This document shows, piece by piece, positions 10,790 through 23,530 of a DNA stretch of 64,000 nt. Position numbers and translations under genes: made by a program. Origin of the DNA: Puccinia triticina (lineage: Eukaryota > Basidiomycota > Pucciniomycetes > Pucciniales > Pucciniaceae). The notes under the pieces are model-generated. The model had not been told where the DNA came from, ran no database searches, and saw nothing but the letters and a program-made list of their open reading frames with translations. The stretch spans positions 4,712,001 to 4,776,000 of the forward strand of contig NC_070569.1 of assembly GCF_026914185.1 (NCBI RefSeq), read 5' to 3'. Every line of letters begins with the position of its first letter. The first letter of the stretch is position 1.

Positions 10790-11798
10790 ATGACTTCGTT
10801 GAGAGCCCCGAATCACCCTGCGACGTTCTCCTCGCACTTCCAACCCTTATCTAGTGTGAGCCATACCATCTCCCCCTCGCAAGACCCTAGCTGATTTCAC
10901 CTTACAAAACCCATAGTCCACCGCGGAATCCGTACGTGCAAATCAATGCGGTTTTGTCAAAACTCCTAGCTTTTTCCAATGCAGCGGCGTCGGGAACGAT
11001 AAGAGGGAGAACTTTCAAGTCGAATTGTCAACCAATACCGCACTCAATAACGTACTCGAGACTGGTTCCATTTATTCAATTTCTGGTAAAATGATAGCGA
11101 TGAATGACGGGTCAGCCCCGTTGTTGACGTATTCACACAACGTTGTAACCCAAGTCGGATTCGTTGGGGAAGACCAACCAGACTTCGTCAACAAGACCGT
11201 CGTCACTGGCCTCGGGATGATCACTCACCGACAAGAAGTTGTCGCCAAGTCAGCCGACACAGCTATATCACTCGAAGTTACTGTGGCTCACTCCGACTGG
11301 GACGCCGAAGTGAGTTGTTTGACCTTCATTCAATTCACAATGCTGACACCCGGCCTGGAGGCTCGATGCATAAAAAAATTCAACATCAAGTATATAGTCC
11401 CCGGAACGAAGAACCTCATCAAGACTCATACGCTTTACGTCGTTGGATGCGAGGTAAACATTTATGGACGCCTTGTTGACTTCGACATGGAGTTAGACAC
11501 CGCCGTCGTCGTCGTAAGTGCTCCGTCAACACAACAATCAGCCCTTTTACTCATTCCCTTGCAGGTTCACCACGTCAGTGTCACCAACGGCCATCAGATC
11601 GGTAAAACCGCGGGCTTTGGAATCAACAACACGCCCACGGGAGGTGCTGTCCAATTGTCAGTCCCTCTTAAACAAACTGTGTTTTCCTGTACTGAAGCGA
11701 GGACTCAGAACGAAGTTCAGCCCCAAGAAATCGACCGCCTCACCATCGGCGTCAACCTCCAAACCTATCAAACCACCAACAGAGTTACCGAACACTAA
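10790..11798 (+). CDS. Helitron accessory gene C, OB-fold-like paralogue
   Basis: Proposed exons: 10790-10855, 10917-11309, 11361-11513, 11565-11798. The three introns (61, 51, 51 bp) have GT...AG ends. The last two are multiples of three without stops, so the region also reads as one continuous frame. Its segments line up with genes A (19617) and B (22243): a YS(I/M)xG block, a VxxxGxI...E block, then FxIxYIVP...YGRLVD and VxxVSVTNG, with introns at the same places. The alternating short hydrophobic strands and glycine turns suggest an OB fold, as in RPA-type single-strand-binding proteins; this is inference. The 3' end is uncertain: one frame stops at 11798, while an overlapping frame runs to 12033 through an acidic stretch and an AT-hook-like KSKRGRPRK, perhaps reached by a further intron. 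Confidence 0.55.
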
Positions 11799-12033
11799 GG
11801 TGACGCCCCGCACCGCAAGAAACACGGCGCCCATCCCTGTCACCCCATTATCAGGCAAGGGCAAAGAGAAAGCAGATGAGTATTCCGACCTCGACGAGGA
11901 AGACGAGGCTGAAGACGATTCGTCGGACGATACCGATGATGAACCATCTCCGCCCCCTCCCGCGAAATCCAAGCGGGGACGCCCAAGAAAAGCCGTCCTC
12001 CAAGAAGCCGCCAAACACCTCAAGAAATGTTAA
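11799..12033 (+). CDS. Acidic/AT-hook tail, possible last exon of gene C
   Basis: The frame that covers 11518-12033 ends here with a Ser/Pro-rich part, a run rich in Asp and Glu (DEEDEAEDDSSDD) and a basic KSKRGRPRK core resembling an AT-hook, then a stop. It has no ATG of its own near a good start, so it is more likely a 3' exon of gene C in a shifted frame than a separate gene. The acceptor could not be fixed. Confidence 0.4.
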
Positions 12034-13864
12034 GCCCGTACCGTCGAATGCTCGTACTATACCATTGGACGCCCGCCGGCGGCGGGCCATCATCTTAACT
12101 TTTCAGCTTTCCACAATTTATCTTTGATTACGCGCAAAGTGGGCCTAACATTCTGCTTTGCCAATCTTAACCGCCTGTTTTCATTTCCATTTCTCGCAAC
12201 CGAACACCCACTTAGCCCCTTCCAATTTGATCCACCTTTTGTACGATGATTGTACTAATCATAACAAATTTACCAACAACATGCCTCCATTTAAAATTCT
12301 TGTAAATAATTCATGAACTGTATCCATCCTACATGGGAAATTGCAATCCGCGCTCTGGCCAAGTTAAACTTCTCCGTTGCCTGAATGTATGCGCCTCCAG
12401 GCCCAAACCCGGGGCTGTCAGCAAAAAGCGTTGACATGCGCAGTACGCTAAGCACTTAAGTCTATGCCGGCGATCAACAATTCATTATGTAGACTGTGAA
12501 CTTGTTTTAAGCTGGTAGCTGTTGTCTTAACATCAAACAAGACTCGCGCCCAATCCCCATACGGATACTGCCCGAGCCAGAATACGAGATCAGTAGCCGA
12601 GTTTCTTTAAATTAAACGGCCATCAATGCCAACGAAAGGCAGTTTGTTCTAAGAAATCAAAACACAATGCTAGACCCGTGTTAGACCACTTGATTATGTT
12701 AGCATACGTTTTTTCCGCTGGCGAGACAACTTCTCGACAAACCATACGCTAGCTTGAATGGACCACGATCCTAACCAAGATTGCATGAATCTAAGTACGC
12801 CCGGACACTTAGTGTCTAACCGCCCAAGCTCGTTTGAATTGCCTGGTCCTGTAGGTCTTTGCTTAAATCAGTCAATTGGCGCAAGCATAACAATTCGTGT
12901 TTAAACTACCTTCATCTCGGTGGGCTGAGGAACAATCACTAATGTAACCCTTAACACTTTAGGACCGGCCTACCATGGCATTGGCATGAATCGCCGAGCT
13001 ATCTAACTATCAATGCCGGCAAGATTTGAGTGTGCTCATCCGCCTTAATCACTAATTTACTAAGGCAACGCACAACACTCACGAGCTAATTGATTCCGAA
13101 TACTAAATTGAAGGATAGGTGAGATAAGCTTTAACCCAGTCTCTCAGCCGAAGTCATATCCCCGTCTTGGCGCCACTGAGCCAAGTAACTTTGTCTACGC
13201 TTTGCCCGGCAAATCCCAGACCTTGCAGCACTGCGCGAGCCCACGCCCAACCGTCAACTCCCATCAGCTTCAACGGTTTTTGATTACACGACCCGGCTTC
13301 ATCAACCAGTACCCACAGCACCCTGCTGACAAAGATTAAACCCAGCAATCAAACACTCACGATAACCTCCAACTTGACGTCTCCGCCGAAGGCACCTCAC
13401 GCCTTTGTCTACACGGACCTAAGGACAAACTGGTGCGGTGGCTGACAAGTGAGACCAAGGTTGTCAGTCAGAAGTTAGCTGTGATGTCAGCTGTCATAAA
13501 ACTCGCTCAATCCTCAGGCTAACGCATCTCAACCCATTTGATTTATTCGTCAGACATCGAACTTGACACACGAATCCGGTCAATCCGCAGTCGGTCCAGT
13601 TATCAAGGACATTATAAATCGAAAATTTAGGGGCGTAAATTCCTTACCCGTAACACGTATTGCTAGCGTGATCACGTAAGTCTCATCATCTCCAAATTTG
13701 TTTGAATAAAAAAGCTCATGTGCTGTGACTGTTCGCCCCTCAATGTATGGAACCTTAACCTATACAGTTTGCACTATAGCCTCCAATACTGAGCGCGCGC
13801 CCGTCGTCAATATTGCATCTGTGGACACGTCCCCCACTCGTCCAATCAATCAAACCGCCGCAAG
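12034..13864. other. Helitron interior without recognised gene
   Basis: About 1.8 kb between gene C and the Rep-helicase. No exon with convincing coding pattern was found; the last few hundred bases probably hold the Rep-helicase promoter. Confidence 0.4.
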
Positions 13865-16800
13865 ATGATTGAGACGAAGGGAAGGGTGACGAACAGCACT
13901 TCTCCAGATTGGGAGGAATCTTTACGTCACGTTTCATCTTACAGTGTTCCCCATCACCTTGGGCCATGCAACAAGAAATGTCTTGGCTGCTCCGCGCTTC
14001 ATTGGGATGCAGAAGCCGCGATCGTCGACCGCGGAAAACCAAAGGCATTCTACACGATGTGTTGCCAGAAAAATAAGGTGACGATTCCTTTTGTACATAC
14101 ATCCGCTCGCCAATACCCTGAATTTTTGCGTAGCCTACTTGTTCGGAACAACGAAGGTGAGGGGTCTATTTCTTCAATTGTCAATGTTTCATTGACACAG
14201 ATTATTACAACAGAATCAAAGCGTTTCCAATCTTTGATCCGTATGTGCAATAATGCCGTTTCTTTTACGTCACTCGGAGCGAACATCGACCCAACTGTTC
14301 AGGGTCAATACGGAATAAATGTCTTCAAGGTGTCAGGCGCATTAACACATTTAATATCAAGCTTAGAGCCAAGTGTCGGGGCCGAGCCGGGCTTCTCACA
14401 AATTTACGTTGTAGGCGATAAGGGTCTTGGCGAAGCTGAACTCCGGGTTGATAAGGCCCGCGGCCTTAACGGTGATCGTGGAAACACTTCCAACATGGAC
14501 CCACAGCTTGTACTCAAACTCATGCAGTTCCTTTCAGCCAACAATCCATACGCGCAACGATTCCAAACTGCGAGGGAAGTCTTGCAACGTTTGAATGCCA
14601 AGACCCTAAAACTTCAGGGCGTTCCGACTCGCGGCGCGGACCCAAAACGCTACAACCAACCAACCATTGACGAAGTTGCGGCTATCGTTCAGGGTGCCGG
14701 TGAAATCGTTCATCCGCGTCAAATTGTTCTTCACCAGAAGGATAACGTGCTCGAATCCATATCTACCAGTCACTCTTCTTATTTCCCTCTGCGCTATCCT
14801 CTGTTTTTTCCATTTGGCGAACAGCAATGGGACAATCTCTTCTCAACAACTACCGCTCGAGGTATGTGCTTTACCCGAACCCAAACTCTCACTGACTGAC
14901 ATATTTTTTCTTAGTCCAAAAGGCAAGAAAAGTAGGCGCGCTCGAATGGTTTTCTTTTATGCTCTTCCGCCGGAAGAATAAATTTAATCCGATACTCGCC
15001 GGCCGTGCGCTTCAGCAAGAAATCATAGTTGACATGTACATTTCGGTCGAGGGGGGACGCCTTAGCTTTATTGTGAAAAATCAGAAGAAGCTTCGCGTGA
15101 GCCAATACAATCGCCTCATTAAATCTCTAGAAAACCAATCGAATATTACTGGGCGATGTGTCATCCTCCCAGCCACCTTCATTGGCAGTCCACGAGGTAT
15201 GAACCAATTATACCATGACGCCATGGCAATCACGCGCAAGTATGGGCCGCCGTCGCTATTCATTACCATGACCGCCAACCCGAATTGGCCTGAGGTTCGG
15301 GCAGAAATCCCCGCTAACGACCACTCAGTTGATCATTCGACCGTCGTTACCCGGGTGTTCTACCTCAAAATGTGTTACCTTTTATTCGTTTTACTCAAGA
15401 TGGATTGACTCGGGCGCGTCGTTGCCTTTGTATTCACCGTCGAGTTCCAAAAGCGAGGACTCCCACATTTGCACCTCATGTTGACGTTGCACAAAGATGA
15501 CCGCCCAACCACTCCAGAACAAATCGACTCAATCGTGTCTGCTGAAATCCCCGACCCTGTGCGTTCTCCCGAGTTGCATGCAATAGTGTGCGAATTCATG
15601 CTCCACGGCCCATGCAAAGGGCGGCCTTGTTGGAATGGCAAGAACTGCAAGCTAGGATACCCGAAACCATTCTCCGAACAAACAGTCAACGTTGAAGGCG
15701 CGTATCCTGTCTATCTTCGGCGGGACTCAGGTCGGTCTATAACGAAGCACACCACGACGTTCAACAATGGTCATGTTGTCCCCTATTGTCCGGCACTGTT
15801 GACTCGGGCCTTGAATTGCCATATAAACGTTGAGATCCCCGTTAATACTTCTGCGATCAAATACCTGTATAAATACATCACGAAGGGGCATGACAGGCTG
15901 ATGATGTCGGTGGAAGACGGCGACGAAGTGAAATCTTACGTGGAGGGCCGGTACGTGAGCGCACCTGAAGGTAAGCTATCCAAGGTTTAATCGCGGAATT
16001 ATTACTTACTTGTTGCTCTGCAGCATGTTGGCGGTTGTTCAAATTCCCACTCTCAGGCCAATCGCCGTCGGTGACACGCTTGAACATACACGATAAAGAT
16101 GAGCAACTGGTCTACTTCGACAACAAGGAAGGTGCAGAAGGCCAAATCAACACTGGGAAGGCGAGCCAAACAAGCCTGACCGAGTACTTTGTCAAGAATC
16201 TTGAAGACGCAATAGGGGCGGATGGCAGGCGCGCCTGTACCCTCCTTTACGAAGAATTCCCGGCGTATTTTTCTTGGAATAAGTTAAAGCGCGAGTGGAT
16301 CCCCCGAAAGCATAAAGTCAACGTTGTCGGGCGAATATTTTCCGTGTCGTACTAATTGGCAGGCGAGAAGTTCTACCTCCGAACTCTCCTACTCCATCAG
16401 AAAGCAATGACCTCATTTGAAGACTTGAAATTTGTAAATGGTGAATTTCATGACGACTACCGATCCGCTTGCAATGCACTCGGGCTCCTTGTCAACGACT
16501 TCTTATACAATGAAGCTCTTTTGGAAGCATCATTGGTCCGGACAGGATTCCAGTTAACTCAATATTTCGCAATGATGTGTATCCATTCCCGGCCCTCAGA
16601 CCCCCTCGAGTTGTTCAAAAAGCATTACTTAAACTTCACCAACGATTGCATCCGAATTGATATGTCGAAACAATTTTCACAAACATTGACGGATAAAGAA
16701 CGTCGTGTGATGGCAATTTTTCGCCTCAAGGACCTACTCGAAGGCATGGGAGGCGACCTCTTGACAGCGGGTTTGCGAGTGAAGAAACGTGAAGTTTGTA

Positions 16801-18455
16801 TACTCGCCCGGATGGCCGCTGAGGCCGCGGAAACAGAAGACAAACGGTCAATCAAGGCGCGTCTTCGATCAATCAAATTGTCTTTCAACACAAACCAGAA
16901 GTCTTTTTACGACGAAGTCTCATTGGCGACTGCGGGACTGCGTGGACGGTGTTTCTATTTGGACGGCCCGGGTGGGACTGGAAAGACATATCTACTTAAC
17001 AGTATTATAGACATGTGTTCCCTTCGAGGCATCAAAATTTTGGCCGTCGCGTCGTCGGGAGTTGCCGCCTTACTTTTGAAAGGCGGGCAGACCGCTCACT
17101 CAGCTTTTAACATACCTATTGATACTCAAGAAGGAAGTGAATGTCCAGTTGAAGAAGATACAATCCTGGGGATAACTCTCAAAGAAACACGCGTTATCAT
17201 TTGGGATGAAATAGTCACGATCCATAAGAATGCTATAGACGCTGTTGACCGAACATTACGGAGAATATGCGGCTCGACGCAAGTTTTCGGGGGTAAAGTG
17301 GTCATCTTTTCCGGCAACTTTTGCCAAATACTCCCTGTTGTCAAATATAATGAATACCCTCCCGCCTGCCACGCTACAATCAAGTCATCGCCCATATGGC
17401 CTCAGGTTATTCAGCGTGAGTTAGTCAAAAATATGCGACTTGCCAATGCTCTGCAAGGCGAAAATGCTCATATCAATCTAGAATTCAGTAAATCCCTTCT
17501 AGCATTGGGAGAAGGGAGGACTCAGAGCCAGCATATGAGTGTAATCAAACCCGACACCATCGACATCTTATCTTTCAACACAAGTGATGCCATGCGGAAA
17601 GAGCTCAGGGAATTTGTCTACTGTGACCTTGAACGTGTATATTCGGAAGGCATCAACTCCTCGGTGGAATACTTAAATTCCCGGTGTATTCTAGCTCCGC
17701 TCAACCGAGAAGTCAAGAAGCTTAATCATGAAATCCTGTCTCGCCTGCCTGGAGAGGTCCACATCCTCAAATCGATCGACTCGCCGGACCCTGATTGCTT
17801 CGGGGCACTCCCGGAGGAATGCCTTAACAAACTATCAATTTCAGGATTCCCTGAACACGAAATCGAGATCAAGATAGGCATGCCCCTCGTCGTTATCCGG
17901 AACATGGCCATTAAAGAAGGAATATGTAATGGTTCAAGGATTGTCGTCGAAAACTTCGGTTCAAGTTACATCATCGGCCGATTGATGTCCGGGCCATTCG
18001 CTGGGAACGAGATAACGCTCCCGCGGGTCAAGTTGCACAACAAGGGCGACGCCAGGTCAGGGCTCTCATTCTTTCGCTATCAGTTCCCGGTTGCCCCTGC
18101 CTACGCCATGTCCGTCAACAAGAGCCAGGGACAAACGCTGAGTCAAGTCGGCATATATTTGGAGACAGACGTATTCTCACATGGGCAACTCTACGTCGCC
18201 CTGTCCCGTGTTTCAAATTCAAAAGACCTTCTCGTTGTGCAACCGCATTCACAAGACGGTATCCTTAACGTCGTGCATAAGATAATCTTCACCCAGGACT
18301 TGAAGCGTGAGTTCATATCCTCTCCTAGTAATTGTTGCTTAGATGATAAACAAGTGCTTGTACCGCAGTGGCGCCAGGCCCGGAATGTGAGGAATCTTCG
18401 GCGCTGTTTGATCATACCATCATCAATGCTGCGGACGCCATGGTTGATTGAGTGA
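13865..18455 (+). pseudogene. Helitron Rep-helicase (RepHel), full length with two in-frame stops
   Basis: Exons 13865-14861, 14915-15970 and 16024-18455, separated by two 53-bp GT-AG introns, form one frame of 1,495 codons including the final stop. Domains in order: a Cys/His motif (LGPCNKKCLGCSALHW), the Helitron N-terminal helicase-like domain, a Rep domain with HUH-type PHLHL (about 15460) and a tyrosine motif YLYKY (about 15860), then a Pif1-type helicase with Walker A GPGGTGKT (about 16964), Walker B WDEI (about 17203) and the C-terminal QGQTL...YVALSRV. TGA at 15406-15408 and TAA at 16353-16355 interrupt the frame. The usual helicase GDFRQ box reads GNFCQ here. The protein would nick and unwind DNA during rolling-circle transposition. 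The copy looks recently inactivated; read-through cannot be excluded. Confidence 0.85.
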
Positions 18456-19616
18456 TTGGACCCCTAAAGTCATCAAAACAAACCTTAGGAGGTGGTTATC
18501 CAGGAAGGCAACGTCGAAATTGTGATCTTTTCCTTTTTGATATTTATCCCCATTGGTACGCGTGCTTCTACATAAATGAATGTTAGCTCGATGATATGTA
18601 TTCGAAATCGCGCTCCGTTTTCCATAAGACACGCAAGCTTCGTCCGCTGCTCCTCCTCGTTGTGTTCTACGACACTCGATAATCTTCCACAATCAAATCT
18701 CTGCTGCCGTCATGGCCGGTTTTAATTACATCATTGCTTCAGAATTAAAATCATGAAAGTGACACCAAAGGGTTAAATTAACATGCTGTGATTTATTATC
18801 ATATGTTAGCGTCTCCTCTGAACCTGACATAAATGGCAGTTCCTTGTTGATTCATCAATTATTGAGGATGAACTTAAATTGGGACTGTTTGGCCTGCAAC
18901 TTATGATGAATGCGGCCTGGGTGTCAAACAACAATTATTTGCCCTAGATCTGAACTGTCATTCAACTCATTGTATGAAGTCTAGCCGCGAGGGCCTCGCC
19001 TGGAACTGGTTTGCGCTCAATCAGTGCCATCACGACCGGCTCGTTGTGCCCCAACCAACTGTTATATTATCTTGGTTCCTCAACGTGTAACATGGGTTGA
19101 GGTTACGCCGTCCCTTACTGATGTTTAAACATAGGTTGGGTTGAACGGCCTGACTGGGGTGCTCTGTTTTTGCGGGTTCACGCCATGACAATGCCTCGGC
19201 GCGGCAAGATGATACATCTCATTGGCTATTGGCATGGCATTCGGACACGAGGGATTTCGAGTGCCCAACCGTCATGGTTACGAGGTAACTAAGCGGAATC
19301 TGCGGGCCATGCCGTCACGTTGCTGGACTAACCCCGTTGTTTCATGCACTACGGCAGGGCAGTTGTTCAACCTACGCCCGTACCGGGGCGAGGGACTGTT
19401 TACGAGGCCAGGCCAGCTCTTACAGCAATCATGGCCAGGCGATGGATGCAACCTTTGATGGGACCCAGAATAACATGTGATACCGTGACGCTATATAACG
19501 TTACTGAAGGCCGCCTAATATCATTTCAACAATTGACCCGGCCTGCTGCCATTCACCGAGCTCCACAATACTGAACAAATCTAACAAACCTTAGCACGAC
19601 TTGATTGCGCGGAAGT
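18456..19616. other. Helitron interior without recognised gene
   Basis: About 1.2 kb between the Rep-helicase stop and gene A. Open frames at 19222-19574 lack motifs and splice context. Confidence 0.4.
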
Positions 19617-20442
19617 ATGATACAGACTAATCGGGCCCTGAAATCAACAAATTACTCGCTTAGCGGGCCAGACCGCCTCAATTTCCGGGGCAAAATTTAT
19701 GTTCAGGAGGACGTGAGTCGACGTTGGATCGCGTTTGTGATGTTTGGCTCATGCTGGTTTGCAGATTTCCGACGATATTGACAGGCTAGGAGTCGTGGAG
19801 AAAAATCTCCTGTGGGCTTATTTGAGATCAAGCACGCGTGGACCAATGTCTTTTTTCCCAGTTGACCTAAGTGCGGCCGCTTTCGATGGATCAAATATAC
19901 CGTCTCGTTGCTTTTATTCAATGAAGGGTGCCATAACTGGGTTCAGTCGAGACGGAGCACTTGAACTTAAGTTCAGATCCGCGATTCCTGTTCCACCACA
20001 TGACTTTACTACTCAACCAGGAAATAAGCCGCTTACTATCAACGCGATGGGAACAATTGTAGAGGTTTCTGTCACATCCGGCGAGCATCCTGGCCTGGGT
20101 CCCGAATATGCTATCGTAGTAAGACACAAGGTATGGTGGCCTTGTCTCTAATCCTGGTGAACATAAACTGAGGCACATATAAAGGTGAACTTTAAGCAGG
20201 TCACTGTCAACTTCATTGTCTCCCCGACGCTATTGACAACGATAGGCTTAAATTCGAGTATTTTAGGTTGTCGGGCTTGGTTTTCCGGATACCTGGTGGG
20301 GGTCAGTACATGTAGAGGCCGCTGTATTGTTAGAGTGAGTCGATTTCATAAAAACGCATAACATGGTGGATTAAATTAACGTTTGACTTACCTGCAGGTC
20401 GTCTCGGGTCGAGTATCAGGCGCATTAGATAGTGATGAATGA
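19617..20442 (+). CDS. Helitron accessory gene A, OB-fold-like
   Basis: Four exons: 19617-19712, 19765-20130, 20200-20334 and 20398-20442; all introns (52, 69, 63 bp) are GT-AG and lie between codons. The product is 213 residues with no internal stop. Exon 1 encodes exactly 32 residues and ends RGKIYVQED. The later part has MSFFPVDL, NAMGTIVEVSVT, then RAWFSGYLVGV...GRCIVRV and VVSGRVSG. Gene B (22243-23044) has the same exon pattern, a 32-residue first exon ending RGGIYVQEC, and the same motif order. The strand-turn-strand look suggests an OB fold and single-stranded DNA binding; this is inference from pattern and from the known RPA-like genes of plant Helitrons. I do not recognise a named family. 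Confidence 0.7.
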
Positions 20443-22242
20443 ACTTCCTTGTCCTTGGCATTAGGTCCGGGAGCGCGCGGGATCACGGCGCTGGCGAATA
20501 ATAGTCATATGGATCTGTCATACATCTGTGTTTTCCTTGTTTGATAACTGGCCTGTTGTTACGTTTGCTTGTTTATGCTAAATATCAGCGCGGCTAGCCT
20601 GTGTTTTTGTTCCGGTGACTGCCACCCGGGTATGCGAATGATTTTGTTTAAATAGTCTGATGTCAACTGGGGTTAGCGTTTATGGTGATTGCTGGCAAAT
20701 ACAGATTGGCATACCTCGGTCCCAATCTTGAACTGCGACGTCGGGTTGATGGCACAAAGGCTGCCCATTGACTCGCGCAATAAACAGATTTTGGTTGAGG
20801 TTTAGTCTTTGAGTGCACGGCACTAGGCTCAACAAGTGACCTATTAGTGGATTTCTGTATTAATGAAACTACTTTGTCATTGAGTTGGTCCCTTAATCAA
20901 GAGGTACCCCTGCTGGAAACCGCCAGAGTGGTTTAATCCGCGAGCTATTCGCAGGCCGGGAATGGGGAAAGCCCTCATTCTTTTCCATCCGTGGTGACTC
21001 TCCCCGCCAACTGCGTTGTATCTGCTTGCGCCCGCGCCATTATAATAAGGGTCTCGAGATTTCGAAATCATTCACTCATCTTAGGCCATCTTTGTACGTT
21101 AATCGACCAAAGCTGTGTGTTTGGGGTCAAAATCATCACTTGGTCTTAAATCAGACAATTAATAGCATCACGCGTAAGCATTGGTCCGATCCGTAGTACT
21201 ATTAGCTCCCAAACGGCGAAGGGCCTTAATAATCACGTACCCGCGGGACTAGGCTCGTCTGCGCGTTGTGTGATGAATCTCACTAATTGCATGTGTTTTT
21301 ATCGTATCGTATACTGTTCGTTGAACCTCAAGTGGATAGCTGCTCTGTTAGCGAGTCCTGTCGCCCCGGGAACGCTTTAACGATTTAAACGTGACGTCCA
21401 TGGCCGTATAAATCTTATGCGTATGATGACAGATTTGTTTGGTACTAACCTCATATCTTCTCCATTATTGCTTGATACGTTTCAAGGGCTGTGCATTGGT
21501 TTGAAGAAGACAAGCAACGAACATAACGGCATGGCTGAAACGCGTGAAAGTATGATAGAGTATACGAGGCGTAATTGGATGGCGATGATAGGCCGGCCCT
21601 TCAATTACAAGCTTCCTTCTGTCATCATGTCGTGTCCCAATGATTGCTCTGCCTGTGGTTGTGTGCACTGGAACTATCGGGCTCAGGTAGGAGCTTTGGG
21701 TCATGGCTCTGACAAGCGTAGACCTAACTCACAGGCAATGGGCCCAGAGACGCGGGTCGGGCGTGAATTGAACCCTTAGTAGGGCAGGGACGCGTTTATT
21801 TGTGAAAAAAAAATGATGGTCATATCACCTGTTGGATGTAGCTCGTGTTGCGAATGCTAATGAGTGTCAAACTGTTTGTCGTTTGGAACTCAGATCCTCG
21901 CCTGAAATTGCTCATCTGCGTGGATCACGAGGGGATATTGGTGCAAGCTTTCATGACGGGACAGAGAATTGCAATTTGTTTACTACTTTGGCGTGCATCA
22001 CCATGAAATAACTTGCGCTCGGGTCAAGGCTAAGGAAAATTACTGGTTGTCTAAGCTAATGATGCCTGATTGTTATGGAGGAATGGTGTACAGTGGCTTT
22101 CGGCTTAATAATTTTTCAACTGTATTATTGTCACAAGGTTAATTGCTGGCAAGATTGTTCATTTATTGAAGTCAAGCTGTGAATGTGCGCATGGCAATTC
22201 GGCGGGTGGATAATGGTCTGTAACAAAGGCTGACCATGAGGG
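20443..22242. other. Stretch between convergent genes A and B
   Basis: Apart from the short Cys-motif ORF at 21417 this 1.8 kb shows no recognised gene. Genes A and B point toward each other across it, so it should contain both of their terminators; no specific signal was identified. Confidence 0.4.
21417..21779 (+). CDS. Short ORF with Rep-helicase-like Cys motif
   Basis: A 120-codon frame opening ATGCGT... at about 21417-21425 (two nearby ATGs). Residues of the type SCPNDCSACGCVHWNY resemble the CNKKCLGCSALHWD motif near the N-terminus of the Rep-helicase at 13865. A plausible donor (CAG|GTAGGA) follows the motif near 21687, so the true product may be spliced or may be a truncated duplicate of the Rep-helicase N-terminus. 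No downstream exon was found. Function unknown. Confidence 0.35.
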   Translation: MRMMTDLFGTNLISSPLLLDTFQGLCIGLKKTSNEHNGMAETRESMIEYTRRNWMAMIGRPFNYKLPSVIMSCPNDCSACGCVHWNYRAQVGALGHGSDKRRPNSQAMGPETRVGRELNP

Positions 22243-23044
22243 TCACTTTTTCACGCCGAAGACTCTGCCCGAAATAACCTAGCAAGTAATGGAAGGGTCA
22301 GGTTGGGCAGGAAATGAGAATGACTGTGATTGCGTACCTGGACGATAACTCGACCTTTTGTAGCATTGACCCCCGCCAAATTGCCGTAAAACCACGCACG
22401 AAGACCAATGTGATCTGCATCTAGGGCGAATATGGAGGCTATCTCCGCGGGTATTAAGTAGTCAATGACGAGCTTTGACGGAAGGTTCTGGTGCGGAGAA
22501 TTAGCCAACTGTTTGGAATCAGTGTTGGTGGTGCGACTCACTGGGGTTTCGTGTTCGAGTGTTATGGCGCAAGTTGGTTCGCCACTTAATATATTTGTGA
22601 TTGACAGCTCGCAGATGGTCCCAACTGCATTGACTAGTAGTGGTGCTTCTTTGTTCGAGAGCTTGCGCGGTCGGCGCTCATCGGTCGTCCCACACGTAAA
22701 GTTCATTTTGAGGCGGCTGTCGGCACTCAGCCCAAGAATTGATCCTCTGATAGTGTGTGCTCCCTGGATTTGGTGGGTTGCTCCGAGGGAGGAACCTGTT
22801 CTGAGGTTGATGGGGAAAAAATAAGGGCCGGCTGACGGGCGTGCGGGGAGGCAATTGGTTGGCGAGTTGTTCTGACCAAAGTGCTGGTGCGTAAGCTGGG
22901 GCAGTGTGGGACATATCGCGGCTCAGTTGCAGGGGTGGTGGGACTCACGCATTCTTGAACGTATATTCCCCCGCGGACTTCAACCCTATCAGCCATTTGG
23001 GTGTCTTGAGGGGTGGTCTGAATTGTTCTATTGGCCTGGGGCAT
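22243..23044 (-). CDS. Helitron accessory gene B, OB-fold-like
   Basis: Minus-strand exons: 23044-22949, 22895-22542, 22487-22338 and 22278-22243; introns of 53, 54 and 59 bp all have GT...AG ends and phase 0. The product is 211 residues. Like gene A it has a 32-residue first exon starting MxQxNR and ending IYVQE plus one residue, then YFFPINL, NAVGTICELSIT, RAWFYGNLAGV...KGRVIVQ and a last exon VISGRVFG. Overall sequence identity to gene A looks low, so the shared structure implies selection or an old duplication. It converges on gene A. A longer frame opens upstream to about 23551, but the ATG at 23044 is preferred because it matches gene A exactly in exon length. Confidence 0.7.
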
Positions 23045-23530
23045 GGTTGTTGGGAAACTGTGTGATTGGGGTTTAATTTTGTTGTGTAGGGGGGCAGCGA
23101 GGGGGTTGGGATTGGTGCTTAGAGGTTTGAGGTTACTGTTGGGATAACGGGTTGAATTTATACCTTCCGGTGGCAGGCTGGATCTCGGGTTTGCCGCCAT
23201 GCAGCCCTTCGAATAGTAGCTGGGCTGGTCGCGTCCAGGTTGGTCATCGTGGCGAGCCGCAATCATCTTGGCCTGGGGTGGCGATACTCGCCTGTTGGTC
23301 GTGGTAAGCGCGGCTGATCGGGCTCGGGCTGATTGGTCTAGCGAGTCGTCTGATGATGCGCGTGGGCGCCCTGGTGGGGGCGGACAGTTTGCGCGGGTAG
23401 TCGGTAGCGGGGCGGTGGATTTTGCCTGTGTTTGCCGCGTGGTCGATTGGGTGGGTGGCGTATCGGGACCTGGCTGTGGGCGGGCCAAGGTGAAATGCGA
23501 GGGGGTAACGGGTTTTGACGTGAGGTGCGG

